A program made the translations under genes and the position numbers. A stretch of 64,000 nt of DNA, from positions 5,367,501 to 5,431,500 of the forward strand of contig NZ_AYTM02000002.1 in assembly GCF_000507185.2 (NCBI RefSeq). Direction: 5' to 3'. How positions within the stretch are numbered: the stretch's first letter is position 1; each line of letters starts with the position of its first letter. The DNA is from Pseudomonas syringae KCTC 12500 (GTDB lineage Bacteria > Pseudomonadota > Gammaproteobacteria > Pseudomonadales > Pseudomonadaceae). The notes under the pieces were generated by a model. That model did no database searches. It was not told the origin of the DNA and saw only the letters and a program-made list of their open reading frames with translations. Positions 8,233-17,062 of the stretch are shown in pieces.

Positions 8233-8261
8233 GACGATGAACCTCACGACAGAAAAATGAA

Positions 8262-9017
8262 TTACTGGATGCTGTAGCCGCCGTCGATCACTACGTTTTC
8301 GCCGGTGATCATGCTGGCTGCGTCGCTGAGCAGGTACAGGGCCAGCCCGGCTATTTCCTCCGGCTGAGCGAAGCGGCCTGCCGGGATCTGTGTTTTGGCC
8401 CGTTCTCCGACTTCGCCCGCCCAGGCCTTTTTGCCCAGCGCAGTCTCGACGATGGTGGGCGATATGGCGTTGACGTTGATGTGCGGTGCCCACTCCATGG
8501 CCAGTACTTTGGTCATGCCGACCACTGCGGCCTTGCTCGCGCAGTACGCGACGTGCCTGTCCAGGCCAATGACTGCGGCCTGCGAGGCAAGGTTGACGAT
8601 GCGTCCGCTGCCTTGGCCGAGCATGTGTCGCGCGCAGGCCTGGGCGACGAAGAAACTGGCCTTGAGGTTGATCTCCAGCGTCGTGTCCCAGGCCTCTTCG
8701 CTGACGTCGACAGCCTTGTCCAGCACGGCAACCCCGGCACTGTTGATCAGGTAATCAATACGCTTGAAATGCTCGAAGACGCTGTCGATGGTGCTGTTGA
8801 CCTGATCGACGCTGCGCAGGTCGACCGCAATACCAATGTGCCCGCTGCCCAGGCTGGCGGCAACCTCGGCCACTGCCGGGTCACGGTCCAGCAGTGCGAC
8901 CCGCGCCCCGCGTGCGACCAGCAGGCTGGCACAGGCAAGGCCAATCCCGGCTGCTCCGCCGGTGATGACCGCACAACGGCCATTGAGATCGAACGCCTTG
9001 TTCCAGAATTCAGACAT
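8262..9017 (-). CDS. Short-chain dehydrogenase/reductase (polyol dehydrogenase-like)
   Basis: The protein has 251 residues from the ATG at 9017; the frame extends upstream, but that part runs through the REP-containing spacer. It shows the classical SDR features: cofactor loop TGGAAGIG near residue 20, acidic LLDRD after strand 2 (NAD preference), NSAGVA near 90, Ser of VNLASQ near 143, and the active-site YCASK near 157. The C-terminus ENVVIDGGYSIQ is typical. It probably oxidises a sugar alcohol, or a stereoisomer different from that used by the zinc dehydrogenase in the same operon. Two dehydrogenases of different families feeding one ketose kinase is the arrangement seen in tetritol pathways. 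Confidence 0.88.
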   Translation of the reverse strand: MSEFWNKAFDLNGRCAVITGGAAGIGLACASLLVARGARVALLDRDPAVAEVAASLGSGHIGIAVDLRSVDQVNSTIDSVFEHFKRIDYLINSAGVAVLDKAVDVSEEAWDTTLEINLKASFFVAQACARHMLGQGSGRIVNLASQAAVIGLDRHVAYCASKAAVVGMTKVLAMEWAPHINVNAISPTIVETALGKKAWAGEVGERAKTQIPAGRFAQPEEIAGLALYLLSDAASMITGENVVIDGGYSIQ

Positions 9018-9087
9018 GAAGATGACTCCTGTAGCGCTGTTTTTTTGAAGATTCAAACACGTTAGCTTTTGATTCTGGCCGAAGGCC

Positions 9088-9192
9088 GTGGGAGCGAACT
9101 TGTTCGCGAAGAGGCCGGTATGACCGCCGAAAATGCGTCGTTTGAAATACTGTCTTCGCGAACAAGCGAAGCGTCGCCCGGTTCGCTCCCAC
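9088..9192. repeat. Inverted pair of Pseudomonas REP elements
   Basis: Base 9088 starts a GTGGGAGCGAACTTGTTCGC copy running into GAAGAGGCCGG. A second copy in inverse orientation runs from CTTCGCGAACAAG at 9154 to GGTTCGCTCCCAC at 9192. The outer arms GGCCGAAGGCC / GCCCTTCGGGC extend the pairing. This is the usual two-element REP arrangement of fluorescent pseudomonads. It lies in the spacer between the binding-protein and SDR genes of one operon, where it could stabilise the upstream transporter mRNA or reduce read-through. Confidence 0.85.
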
Positions 9193-9225
9193 GCCCTTCG
9201 GGCAGAAGCGGGAATCTCAGACCGC

Positions 9226-10236
9226 TTACTTGCCGCCGCTGACCTGTTTGTACAGTGCATCGGCGTTGGCATCGGTGACCGGCACCCAGGGCAGGATGTA
9301 GTTCTTGTCGGTGCCGTCGCCCCATTTGACGTCTTTGGCATAGCGCTCCCAGATCACCGACTGCGGCTTGTAATCCTTGCCGGCCAGGGTGCGAAGGGCG
9401 ACATCGAGGGCGCCCTGCGATTGGGCCTGGGCGTCCTGCAGGAAGGTCGTGATTTCATTTTTCTTCGCCGCCTGGATGGCGTCAGGCATGCCGTCGATGG
9501 AGGTGATCGGCACATCGGCAGGCTTCAGGTTGCGTGATATCACCGCTTGCAGGGCACCGAGAGCCATGTCGTCGTTCTGCGAAATGATCCCGGAGATGCC
9601 GCCGTTCTGATGCGCGTTGAGCCAGTCTTCAGTCAGGGTCTGGGCTTCGGCCCGGGACCAATTGGCGGTCTTCTTCTCGATGATCTTGATGTCCGGGTGT
9701 TTGCTCAGGACTTCCAGTTCACCTTTTTCCCGATCAATTTGCGCCGACTGGCCAATCGGCCCCTGGATGATCACCACATTGCCTTTGCCCTTGAGTTTGT
9801 CGACCATGGCCTGTGCCTGCAGGCGACCACCCTCGACATCGTCGTTGCCGACGTAAGGCACCTTGTTGCCAGCAACCCGGGTGTTCGATGCGATGACCGG
9901 TATGTCGTTTTCCATCGCCCTGGCCACCGTGCCGACGCCGGCCTTGGTGTCGATGGGCACGAAAATGATCGCATCGTAGTGCTGAGTGATCATGGTCTCT
10001 ATCTGATTGTTCTGGGTCAGCGCATCGTAGTTACCGTCGAACACGGTGATTTTCACGGTGCCGTCCTTGACCGCCGGATGCTCCTTGAGCTCTCGCACCC
10101 AGTTCTGCATGAACTGCCCCTTGAGGCCATACACCGCCGCGCCGATCTTGTAAGTCTTGCCATCGGCGGCCATGGAGATACTGCTGGCGAGCAGGGAGAA
10201 CGCCGCGACAGCGGCCAGGGATGTACCGAATTTCAT
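9226..10236 (-). CDS. Ribose-type sugar-binding periplasmic protein (ABC importer)
   Basis: The 336-residue protein has a clear signal peptide (MKFGTSLAAVAAFSLLASSI, cleavage after SMA), then a peripla_BP_4 (RbsB-type) fold. Strands are seen in KIGAAVYGLKGQFMQNWVRE, the D-A-I-I-F-V-P-I-D segment near residue 90, VPYVGNDDVEGGRLQAQAM near 127, and the hinge IISQNDDMALGALQA near 220 and ITSIDGMPDAI. It binds a monosaccharide or polyol in the periplasm and delivers it to the permease encoded just upstream on the same strand. An REP pair follows the gene. Confidence 0.9.
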   Translation of the reverse strand: MKFGTSLAAVAAFSLLASSISMAADGKTYKIGAAVYGLKGQFMQNWVRELKEHPAVKDGTVKITVFDGNYDALTQNNQIETMITQHYDAIIFVPIDTKAGVGTVARAMENDIPVIASNTRVAGNKVPYVGNDDVEGGRLQAQAMVDKLKGKGNVVIIQGPIGQSAQIDREKGELEVLSKHPDIKIIEKKTANWSRAEAQTLTEDWLNAHQNGGISGIISQNDDMALGALQAVISRNLKPADVPITSIDGMPDAIQAAKKNEITTFLQDAQAQSQGALDVALRTLAGKDYKPQSVIWERYAKDVKWGDGTDKNYILPWVPVTDANADALYKQVSGGK

Positions 10237-10279
10237 GATAAGAACCTCGTTATTGTTGTAGTCAGTCGTTCATGCCGGT

Positions 10280-11257
10280 TTAGCGTTTTTTCTTGCGCCA
10301 CACATCAATCAACACTGCGAACACGATGATCAGGCCCTTGGCGACCTGCTGGTAATAGGAGGACACGCCGAGCAGGTTAAGGCCGTTGTTGATCACGCCG
10401 ATCAGTAGCGCACCAAACAGCGTGCCGACAATGCTGCCGGTGCCTCCCGACAGACTGGTGCCGCCGATGACCACTGCTGCGATAGCGTCCAGTTCGTAGG
10501 ACATGCCGGCCTGGGGCAGGGCGGAGGTGGTTCTGGCGGACAGCACTACGCCTGCCAGTCCGGCGAGCAGCCCGGAAACCACGTACACCGAAAACATCAC
10601 CTTGCGTACGCCGATACCGGAGGTGCGTGCGCTCTTTTCGTTACCGCCGACGGCGTACACGTAACGGCCGTAGGTGGTGTAGCGCAGGACCATCCAGAAA
10701 ATCAGCGCAACCACCGCGAAGATAATGATCGGCACACCAATCGGGCCGATCCGGCCGATACCCAACGCCAGGTATTCTTCGGGCAGGTCAGTCACCGGGC
10801 TGCCGTCGTTGAGGATGAAGGTCATGCCGCGGGCGATGCTGAGCATGCCCAGGGTGGCGACGAACGGTGGAATCGAAAGATTGGCGACCATGAAGCCATT
10901 GACCACGCCGAGCATGGCACCGGCAAACATGCCTGCGCTGACTGCCGCCAGCAGGCCATAGCCCTGTGTCGCCACCAGTGCGCTGCACAATCCGGCGAAC
11001 GCCAGAATCGAGCCGACGGAAAGGTCGATGCCCTTGGTCAGGATCACGTAGGTCATGCCGACCGCGAGAATGCCGTTGATCGAGGTCTGGCGCAGGATGT
11101 CCATCCAGTTGCGCCAGGTCATGAAATATTCGCTGGCAAAAGCCAGTACCAGGCACAACAGAATGAACACCAGCGGCAGGCCGAAACGGTCGAGAGACAG
11201 ACGCAGGCGGCTGCGTGGAGACGTGGAGGCTGGTGCGATGATGGTTTTGGCATTCAT
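10280..11257 (-). CDS. Ribose-type ABC transporter permease (RbsC-like)
   Basis: The inner-membrane protein has 325 residues with about eight to ten hydrophobic helices, starting after a short basic tail (residues 1-20). The family landmarks are LAVGMTYVILTKGIDLSVGS near residue 65, NGFMVANLSIPPFVATLGM near 120, and the EAA-like loop before ISGGTSLSGGTGS. It forms the translocation channel as a homodimer for the sugar-type importer. Its ATG overlaps the stop of the ATPase gene by four bases (ATGA), so the two are translationally coupled. The KKKR C-terminus lies in the cytoplasm. Confidence 0.92.
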   Translation of the reverse strand: MNAKTIIAPASTSPRSRLRLSLDRFGLPLVFILLCLVLAFASEYFMTWRNWMDILRQTSINGILAVGMTYVILTKGIDLSVGSILAFAGLCSALVATQGYGLLAAVSAGMFAGAMLGVVNGFMVANLSIPPFVATLGMLSIARGMTFILNDGSPVTDLPEEYLALGIGRIGPIGVPIIIFAVVALIFWMVLRYTTYGRYVYAVGGNEKSARTSGIGVRKVMFSVYVVSGLLAGLAGVVLSARTTSALPQAGMSYELDAIAAVVIGGTSLSGGTGSIVGTLFGALLIGVINNGLNLLGVSSYYQQVAKGLIIVFAVLIDVWRKKKR

Positions 11258-12741
11258 GAGGCAAGACTCAACAGGACTTCCTGGGAAAGATCGGCATCGC
11301 TGCTGATGGTCACCAGCTTGCCACCTTTGAACACGGCGATTCGGTCACTGAGGCGCAGCAGCTCCGGCGCCTCCGAAGAGACCACGATGGCAGCCCCGCC
11401 AGCGCGTACGAACTGATCCAGCAGGTGATAGATTTCCTGCTTGGCACCCTCGTCGATGCCCCGGGTCGGCTCGTCGCAGAGCAGGCACACCGGTTCGGTG
11501 GAGAGGCATTTGGCGAGGACGACCTTCTGTTGGTTGCCGCCGCTCATCGACGCGACGGTCAGATCCAGCGACGTCGTCTTGATCTGCAGGCGCTTGACCA
11601 TGTCTTCGGCCAGCCTGTGCTCCTTGCGGGCATCGATCAGCGACCAGTTCGACAGCCGGCGGTAAGCCGACAGCGCGATGTTGGACAGGATGCTGCCACT
11701 GAGCACCAGACCGCTGTCCTTGCGGTCTTCGGTGACCAGTGAAACGCCCGCGCGAATGGTCGCCTTGGGCATACCGACCGGCAGTGGCTTGCCTTGCAGG
11801 GTCACGCTGCCGGCGTCCGGTGTGGTCAGGCCATAGAGACAATTGAGGAACTCGCTGCGACCCGAGCCCATCAGCCCATAAATGCCGAGAATTTCGCCGT
11901 GACGCACGTGCAGGCTGATGTCTTCGAACTCGCCGTTGCGGCTCAGGCCCTCGACCTTCAGGCAGCACTCGGCTGCGCATTCGCGGCCGACCTTGTGATC
12001 GATACGCGCCAACTCCTGACCGACAATACCGCGCACAAGGTGTGCCCGGTCGATATCGGCCATGCGTCCGCTTTCGACAAAGGCGCCGTCGCGAAAGATG
12101 CTGTAATCGTCGGCAATCTGTGCCAGCTCGCTGAGGCGGTGGGAAACATAGATGATGCCCGCGCCCCGGGCGGCAAGCCGGCGGATGGCCTTGAACAGGA
12201 TTTGCGCCTCACGCTCGCCAATGGCCGAGGTGGGCTCGTCCATGATCATCACTGAGCAGTCATGGCTGAAGGCCTTGGCAATTTCCACCAGTTGTATCTG
12301 CGCCACACTCAGCAAATGCATGGGGCTGGTGGCGTCGACGTCGAATTCCAGCTCGTCCAGCAGTGCGCGGGTGCGTCGGTTCAGTTCCTTGCTGTCAACA
12401 ATGCACCCGGCCCGACGTGGCTCGCGGCCCAGCCAGATGTTCTCGGCGACGGTCATGAAGGGGATGGGTTCCAGCTCTTGGGTGATCATCGCAATCCCGG
12501 CTGCCAGAGCATCGCCGGGACGATTGAACTGCACCGGCTCGCCGTTGAGCAGGATGGTCCCGGCATCACGTTGGGTGATGCCCATCAGAATGCTCAGAAA
12601 AGTGGACTTGCCGGCGCCATTGCCGCCGCACAGGGCGTGCACGCTTCCGGCTCGCAATGAGAGACGCCCGTCACGCAGGGCGGGGATGCCAGCGTAAGCC
12701 TTGGTGACGTGTTCAGCCTGGAGCAGTAATGGCATGGCCAT
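11254..12741 (-). CDS. Sugar ABC transporter ATP-binding protein, duplicated (RbsA/MglA-like)
   Basis: The protein has 495 residues from the ATG at 12741, preceded by GAGGA; the ORF upstream (to 12810) lacks a ribosome site. Two ATPase halves are seen. Half one has Walker A GGNGAGKSTF, a degenerate signature LSVAQIQLVEIAK and Walker B VMIMDEPTSAI. Half two has a degenerate Walker A GLMGSGRSEF, signature SMSGGNQQKVVLAK and Walker B CLLCDEPTRGID. This asymmetry is normal for RbsA/MglA proteins. It is the first gene of the minus-strand catabolic operon and is read divergently from the RpiB-like gene across a 278-bp control region. Confidence 0.93.
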   Translation of the reverse strand: MAMPLLLQAEHVTKAYAGIPALRDGRLSLRAGSVHALCGGNGAGKSTFLSILMGITQRDAGTILLNGEPVQFNRPGDALAAGIAMITQELEPIPFMTVAENIWLGREPRRAGCIVDSKELNRRTRALLDELEFDVDATSPMHLLSVAQIQLVEIAKAFSHDCSVMIMDEPTSAIGEREAQILFKAIRRLAARGAGIIYVSHRLSELAQIADDYSIFRDGAFVESGRMADIDRAHLVRGIVGQELARIDHKVGRECAAECCLKVEGLSRNGEFEDISLHVRHGEILGIYGLMGSGRSEFLNCLYGLTTPDAGSVTLQGKPLPVGMPKATIRAGVSLVTEDRKDSGLVLSGSILSNIALSAYRRLSNWSLIDARKEHRLAEDMVKRLQIKTTSLDLTVASMSGGNQQKVVLAKCLSTEPVCLLCDEPTRGIDEGAKQEIYHLLDQFVRAGGAAIVVSSEAPELLRLSDRIAVFKGGKLVTISSDADLSQEVLLSLAS

Positions 12742-13019
12742 TGGCGTGTCCTCGTGCTGTGAATTCTTATTAGGTGCTGATGCGTTGCTCAGTGAGCATA
12801 TGTGTACCAAATGAAATTCTGATCAGTCAATCTGTTTCATATAAAAGTTTTGAAGTGCCGCCTGAGAGGCAGTGCTGCGGCGATTAGGAGCTTTTATTGA
12901 GTGTTCGCTGGAAAACTTGCTTGACAGAACAGAGCTAATGTTCGAGAAATGGCTGATTGGAATTTCACCGATTGAACATTTGGTCAGATGATAAGACCTC
13001 GGCAGCGGAGCCTGATGCC
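12742..13019. promoter_or_regulatory. Divergent control region of the sugar catabolic island
   Basis: This stretch separates the minus-strand ABC/dha operon from the plus-strand isomerase-regulator pair. It contains ACCAAATG on the plus strand at about 12803 and its mirror CATTTGGT at about 12977. It also holds two TGTTC...GAACA arrangements: 12902-12906 with 12927-12931, and ATGTTC at 12938-12943 with GAACAT at 12974-12979. Repeated inverted half-sites between divergent operons suit a tetrameric SorC-type regulator, which is encoded next door. No clear -35/-10 pair stands out to me. Confidence 0.5.
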
Positions 13020-13481
13020 ATGAACACACCTTTCGCGGTGGCTATCGGATGTGATGAAGCGGGTTATGAACTCAAGGAATTGTTGAAGCGCCATATCGAG
13101 TCGCTGGGTTATCCGGTGACCGATTTCGGTACTCATTCCACGGCCCCGGTGCTTTACCCGGACATCGCCCTGGCCGTGGCCACAGCCATCAACGCCGGGC
13201 AGCAGCGGCTTGGCGTGCTGGTCTGTGGGACCGGAATAGGCATGGCCATCTCCGCCAACAAGGTCTTCGGCATTCGTGCGGCCCAGGCTCACGACACCTA
13301 TTCGGCAGAGCGAGCGCGCAAGAGCAACGATGCGCAAATTCTTTCTATCGGTGCACGGGTGATCGGCACGGAACTGGCGAAAAGCATCGTCAAATCGTTT
13401 CTGGAGTCTGAGTTCGAAGCCGCGCGCTCCGGCGCCAAGGTCGAACGCATCAATGCGATAGAGCGTGACGGACATCAATAG
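13020..13481 (+). CDS. RpiB/LacAB-family sugar-phosphate isomerase
   Basis: The protein has 153 residues from the ATG at 13020, preceded by GGAG; an in-frame start at 12957 lies in the control region and is less likely. It shows VAIGCDEAGYELKELLKRH at the N-terminus (phosphate and ring-opening region), GVLVCGTGIGMAISANK near residue 65 with the catalytic Cys, and IRAAQAHDTYSAERARKSNDAQILSIGAR. RpiB-fold enzymes interconvert aldose and ketose phosphates (ribose-5-P, allose-6-P, and in tetritol pathways erythrulose-4-P to erythrose-4-P). Beside DhaK/DhaL, an erythrulose-phosphate isomerase role is attractive but inferred. The gene overlaps the long form of the regulator ORF. Confidence 0.9.
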   Translation: MNTPFAVAIGCDEAGYELKELLKRHIESLGYPVTDFGTHSTAPVLYPDIALAVATAINAGQQRLGVLVCGTGIGMAISANKVFGIRAAQAHDTYSAERARKSNDAQILSIGARVIGTELAKSIVKSFLESEFEAARSGAKVERINAIERDGHQ

Positions 13482-13548
13482 TCAGTGGACGGGACAGGGC
13501 GGGAGTAGGGAGAATGTGCCTTTGACGCCGAAACGGAAGCCCGTTCAC

Positions 13549-14529
13549 ATGAGTGACAGTACCCAGCGCATGGCCAGCGACATCGACCTGATGACTGAAG
13601 TCGCTATGCTCTATTACCTTGAGAACGTCACTCAGGAGGCCATCGCCAAACGCTTTGACCTGTCGCGCGCAAAAGTCAGCCGACTGCTCAAACGCGCACG
13701 TGATGAAGGGATTGTCGAAGTACGGGTGCTGCAGCACCCGGCGATGAACAACGAGCTGGAACTGGCGCTGGTCGAGCGCTTTCAACTGGACAGGGCGTTG
13801 ATTGCAGTCGACCACAGCGACCCGGACACCCAGCGCTCGGCGGTCGCCAGCCTGGTTGCCAATTACCTGAACAAGACCCTCGGCGACGGCATGATCGTCG
13901 CGGTAGGCATGGGCCGCAATGTGGGTGCGGTTGCGGACAACGTCTTCCTGCCGGTGACGCGCAACTGCACATTTGTCTGTGCCATCGGCGGTTCGCTCAA
14001 GGCGGGCGAGTACATGAACCCCGACCACATCTGCCGCCGTCTGGCGCTGCGCTTCGGTGGCGAAAGCGAGAGCCTGTACGCCCCGGCGCTGGTCGCCAAC
14101 CCCGAACTGCGCAGTGTTCTGATCAGCAACGACACCGTGCGCTCGACGCTTGACCGTGCGCGGCGTGCCGACATGGCGCTGATCGGTATCGGTGACATGA
14201 GCGAGAACAGCAATATGGTGCGCATGGGCTGGTTCTCCCCGCAGGAAATCGCCCAGGCCAGGCTGTCCGGCACGGTGGGCGACATGATGGGCTATGACTT
14301 CATCGACATTCATGGCAAGCCTGCGGTGAATGCCATACAGGGCCGGGTGATCGGCCTGACCGTGCAGGAATTGTTTCGTATCCCGGATGTAGTGGCCATC
14401 GCCAGTGAAAACACCAAGGCCGCCGCCACGCTGGGTGCCTTGCGCTCAGGCGTGATCAACACCCTGGCAACCACCGTCACCAACGCCCATACCATCCTTG
14501 CCCTGGATGACGCGACACGCAAAAACTGA
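13549..14529 (+). CDS. SorC/DeoR-type sugar-sensing transcriptional regulator
   Basis: The protein has 326 residues from the ATG at 13549 (CGGAAG upstream); the open frame could start at 13465, inside the isomerase gene, adding 28 residues with no family match that I can see. The N-terminal HTH reads MLYYLENVTQEAIAKRFDLS then RAKVSRLLKRARDEGIV, the classical SorC-family pattern. The rest is the sugar-phosphate-binding domain with VGMGRNV near residue 120, GGSLKAGEY, and a C-terminal AIASENTKAAATLGALRSG. It probably represses or activates the divergent catabolic operon in response to a phosphorylated pathway intermediate. Confidence 0.88.
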   Translation: MSDSTQRMASDIDLMTEVAMLYYLENVTQEAIAKRFDLSRAKVSRLLKRARDEGIVEVRVLQHPAMNNELELALVERFQLDRALIAVDHSDPDTQRSAVASLVANYLNKTLGDGMIVAVGMGRNVGAVADNVFLPVTRNCTFVCAIGGSLKAGEYMNPDHICRRLALRFGGESESLYAPALVANPELRSVLISNDTVRSTLDRARRADMALIGIGDMSENSNMVRMGWFSPQEIAQARLSGTVGDMMGYDFIDIHGKPAVNAIQGRVIGLTVQELFRIPDVVAIASENTKAAATLGALRSGVINTLATTVTNAHTILALDDATRKN

Positions 14530-14598
14530 CACTACGGGCGAAATCCGTGGTCGAAAGCGTCGCTGCGCAAGATCGGATAACAATAAAGGGCAAGGAAG

Positions 14599-16974
14599 AT
14601 GATTCTCAAAGTGACCGGTATCGTCATCGCGATACTCAGCCTCATTCTGCTGTTCATGGGTGCGCAACTGGTGGCTGCCGGCGGTTCACCGGCCTACTCG
14701 GTGATTGCCCTGGGTTTGCTGGCCACAGCAACCCTGGTATTCCTGAAAAGGAAATCGGCACTTACCCTGTATGCCTTGATGATGTGGGCGATCCTGATCT
14801 GGATCATCTACGAAGCCGGCCTCGACAGATGGCAGTGGATCCCTCGCGGCGATCTGTTTGCACTGATTGGCCTGTGGCTGGCCATGCCTTGGGTAGTGCG
14901 GCCGCTTTATCAGGCTTGCTCGAGTAGCGATAAGCGTCGTTTTCATCCGTTGCTGGGCGGTACGCTTGGCGCAATGCTGCTGATCGTGATTGCGCTGATG
15001 TTTCACGATCCGTACCCGCAGCAGGGGTGGATCGACAACGTGGCGACCACCCGCAGCGCCGAGTCGGCAGGCCGTGACTGGGCTGCATATGGCGGTAGCA
15101 ACGCGGGCCAGCGCTTCTCCAGCCTCGATCAGATCAACCCGGACAACGTCGGCAAGCTGTCAGTCGCTTGGGAATACCACACCGGCGACCTGCGTGATGA
15201 GGACAAGGACGCTGGCGAGTACACCTTTGAAGCGACGCCCCTCAAGATCAACGACCGGGTGTACGTGTGCACGCCTCATAACGAAGTGCATGCACTGAAC
15301 CCGCAGACCGGGCAACTGGCCTGGAAATACACCCCCGAAAAAAAACGCTCGTACCTGCAACAGCATCAGACCTGCCGTGGCGTCAGCTATTATTCCGCGG
15401 CCTCCAGCTCGACGGGTCAGCCACAACAGCCGGCTCAGTGTGCCAAACGCATCATCACCGCGACTGCAGACGCCAGACTGGTAGCGCTTGATGCCGACAC
15501 CGGCAACCTGTGCAGCGACTTCGGCAGCGGCGGGGTGATCGACTTGAGCGTCAACATGGGCACCATCCGCCCGCACGCGCTGATGCAGACCTCCGCGCCA
15601 CTGATTGCCGGTGAACTGATCGTGATCGGCAGCTCGATCATGGATAACGGCTATAACGATGGCAACCCGTCGGGTGTGATTCGCGCCTACGACGTCATCG
15701 CCGGCCGGCTGGTATGGAACTTCGATCCGCAAAACCCGGACAACACGCAACCCATAGCGGCTGACCAGAACTATCCGCAAGATACGCCGGTCGCTTGGGC
15801 AACCCTGAGCGCCGATGTTAAAAACGGTCTGGTGTACGTCCCGTTTGGCAACGCTTCGCCCGACGAAAACGGCACCCGGCGTAACCCCGACAGCAACACC
15901 GAGCAGTTTCGCGATGCGCTGGTGGCACTCGACCTGAAGACCGGCGCGCTACGCTGGAAATTCCAGACCTCGAACAATGACCTCTGGGATCGCGACAACC
16001 CCTCGCAGCCCTCACTGCTGGATCTGGGAAAGGACGGCAACCGCCAGCCTGCCGTGGTATTGCCGACCAAGGTCGGCAACATTTTCGTGCTTAACCGACT
16101 GACGGGGGAGCCGATCGTGCCTGTCGATCAGGTCAGTGTGCGCACCGATGGCGGTGTCGAAGGCGAGCGCTTTGCACCCACCCAGCCGGTCTCGCGACTT
16201 AACTTCATCCCGCCGGTGTTGACCGAGAAGTCCATGTGGGGCGTTACGCCGTTTGACCAGATGGCTTGCCGGATCGCTTACAACACACTTCGTTATGACG
16301 GTAACCCCTGGACACCGGCCACCGAGTCAGGCTCGCTGATCTATCCCGGCAATATAGGCGTGTTCAACTGGGGTTCGGTGGCCGTGGACCCTGACCGCCA
16401 ATTGCTGATCGCCGCACCGGTGCGCCTGGCGTATGTCTACAACCTGATCAAGCGCCCCGCGCAGGCCCAGGAAAAACGCCTGTTCACTCAGGAGGGCAAG
16501 CCCTACTGGAACGAGAACTTCGACGGTGACTCCGCCATTCGTATTTCCAGATTCGCCTCAAGCCTTGCCATCCCGTGCACAGCGCCACCGTGGGGGACCA
16601 TGGCCGGGGTCGACCTGACAACTGGCAAGACCCAATGGATGCGTCGGGTCGGCACCACCAAAAACCTCAAAACCAGCTTCATGCAGGGACGTTTCCCGGT
16701 TGGCTTTCCCATGGGCATGGTCGCCCATGGCGGTCCGATGGTGACGGCAGGCGGACTGGCCTTTCACGGCGCGACGGCGGATAACTTTTTCCGCGCCTAC
16801 GACGTCAATAGCGGCAAAGTGCTCTGGGAATACGAGTTACCCGCGGGTGGCCAATCGATTCCTTCGACGTATACCGGCAACGACGGCAAACAGTACGTGG
16901 TCATCGCTGCTGGCGGTCACGGATCGCTTGGTACGACGCTGGGCGACAGCGTGATTGCCTTCCGGGTTGATTGA
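14599..16974 (+). CDS. Membrane-bound PQQ-dependent dehydrogenase (glucose/quinate/polyol family)
   Basis: The protein has 791 residues. About five N-terminal transmembrane helices (residues 1-140) are followed by a periplasmic eight-bladed quinoprotein domain. PQQ-family features include HQTCRGVSYY near residue 258, the catalytic Asp within DLWDRD (461-466), the Lys of TKVGNIFVLNR, FDQMACRIAYN, and the C-terminal AAGGHGSLGTT His. It would oxidise a sugar or polyol in the periplasm and pass electrons to ubiquinone. Known Gcd-type enzymes have HHDLWDMD at the active-site strand; this protein has NNDLWDRD (residues 459-466), so its substrate may differ from glucose. It lies directly after the sugar regulator gene and ends at a strong terminator. 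Confidence 0.9.
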   Translation: MILKVTGIVIAILSLILLFMGAQLVAAGGSPAYSVIALGLLATATLVFLKRKSALTLYALMMWAILIWIIYEAGLDRWQWIPRGDLFALIGLWLAMPWVVRPLYQACSSSDKRRFHPLLGGTLGAMLLIVIALMFHDPYPQQGWIDNVATTRSAESAGRDWAAYGGSNAGQRFSSLDQINPDNVGKLSVAWEYHTGDLRDEDKDAGEYTFEATPLKINDRVYVCTPHNEVHALNPQTGQLAWKYTPEKKRSYLQQHQTCRGVSYYSAASSSTGQPQQPAQCAKRIITATADARLVALDADTGNLCSDFGSGGVIDLSVNMGTIRPHALMQTSAPLIAGELIVIGSSIMDNGYNDGNPSGVIRAYDVIAGRLVWNFDPQNPDNTQPIAADQNYPQDTPVAWATLSADVKNGLVYVPFGNASPDENGTRRNPDSNTEQFRDALVALDLKTGALRWKFQTSNNDLWDRDNPSQPSLLDLGKDGNRQPAVVLPTKVGNIFVLNRLTGEPIVPVDQVSVRTDGGVEGERFAPTQPVSRLNFIPPVLTEKSMWGVTPFDQMACRIAYNTLRYDGNPWTPATESGSLIYPGNIGVFNWGSVAVDPDRQLLIAAPVRLAYVYNLIKRPAQAQEKRLFTQEGKPYWNENFDGDSAIRISRFASSLAIPCTAPPWGTMAGVDLTTGKTQWMRRVGTTKNLKTSFMQGRFPVGFPMGMVAHGGPMVTAGGLAFHGATADNFFRAYDVNSGKVLWEYELPAGGQSIPSTYTGNDGKQYVVIAAGGHGSLGTTLGDSVIAFRVD

Positions 16975-16993
16975 AAACAGGAGCGTCTGTGCG

Positions 16994-17018
16994 AAAGGGC
17001 CTTTAGTGGCCCTTTTTT
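16994..17018 (+). terminator. Rho-independent terminator after the PQQ dehydrogenase
   Basis: AAAGGGCC and GGCCCTTT form an 8-bp perfect stem around a TTTAGT loop, continuing into a run of six T. It starts 20 bases after the stop. The A-rich left arm could also serve the converging luxR gene. Confidence 0.9.
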
Positions 17019-17062
17019 CCGGGTGCGTATCGCTGCAGTTCATTCACCAGGGCATACGCGCT

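Noticed and set aside
13465..13548. Long N-terminal form of the SorC regulator
   Set aside because: The 28 extra residues overlap the isomerase gene and do not resemble the family; the ATG at 13549 has a better ribosome site and begins at the usual distance from the HTH.
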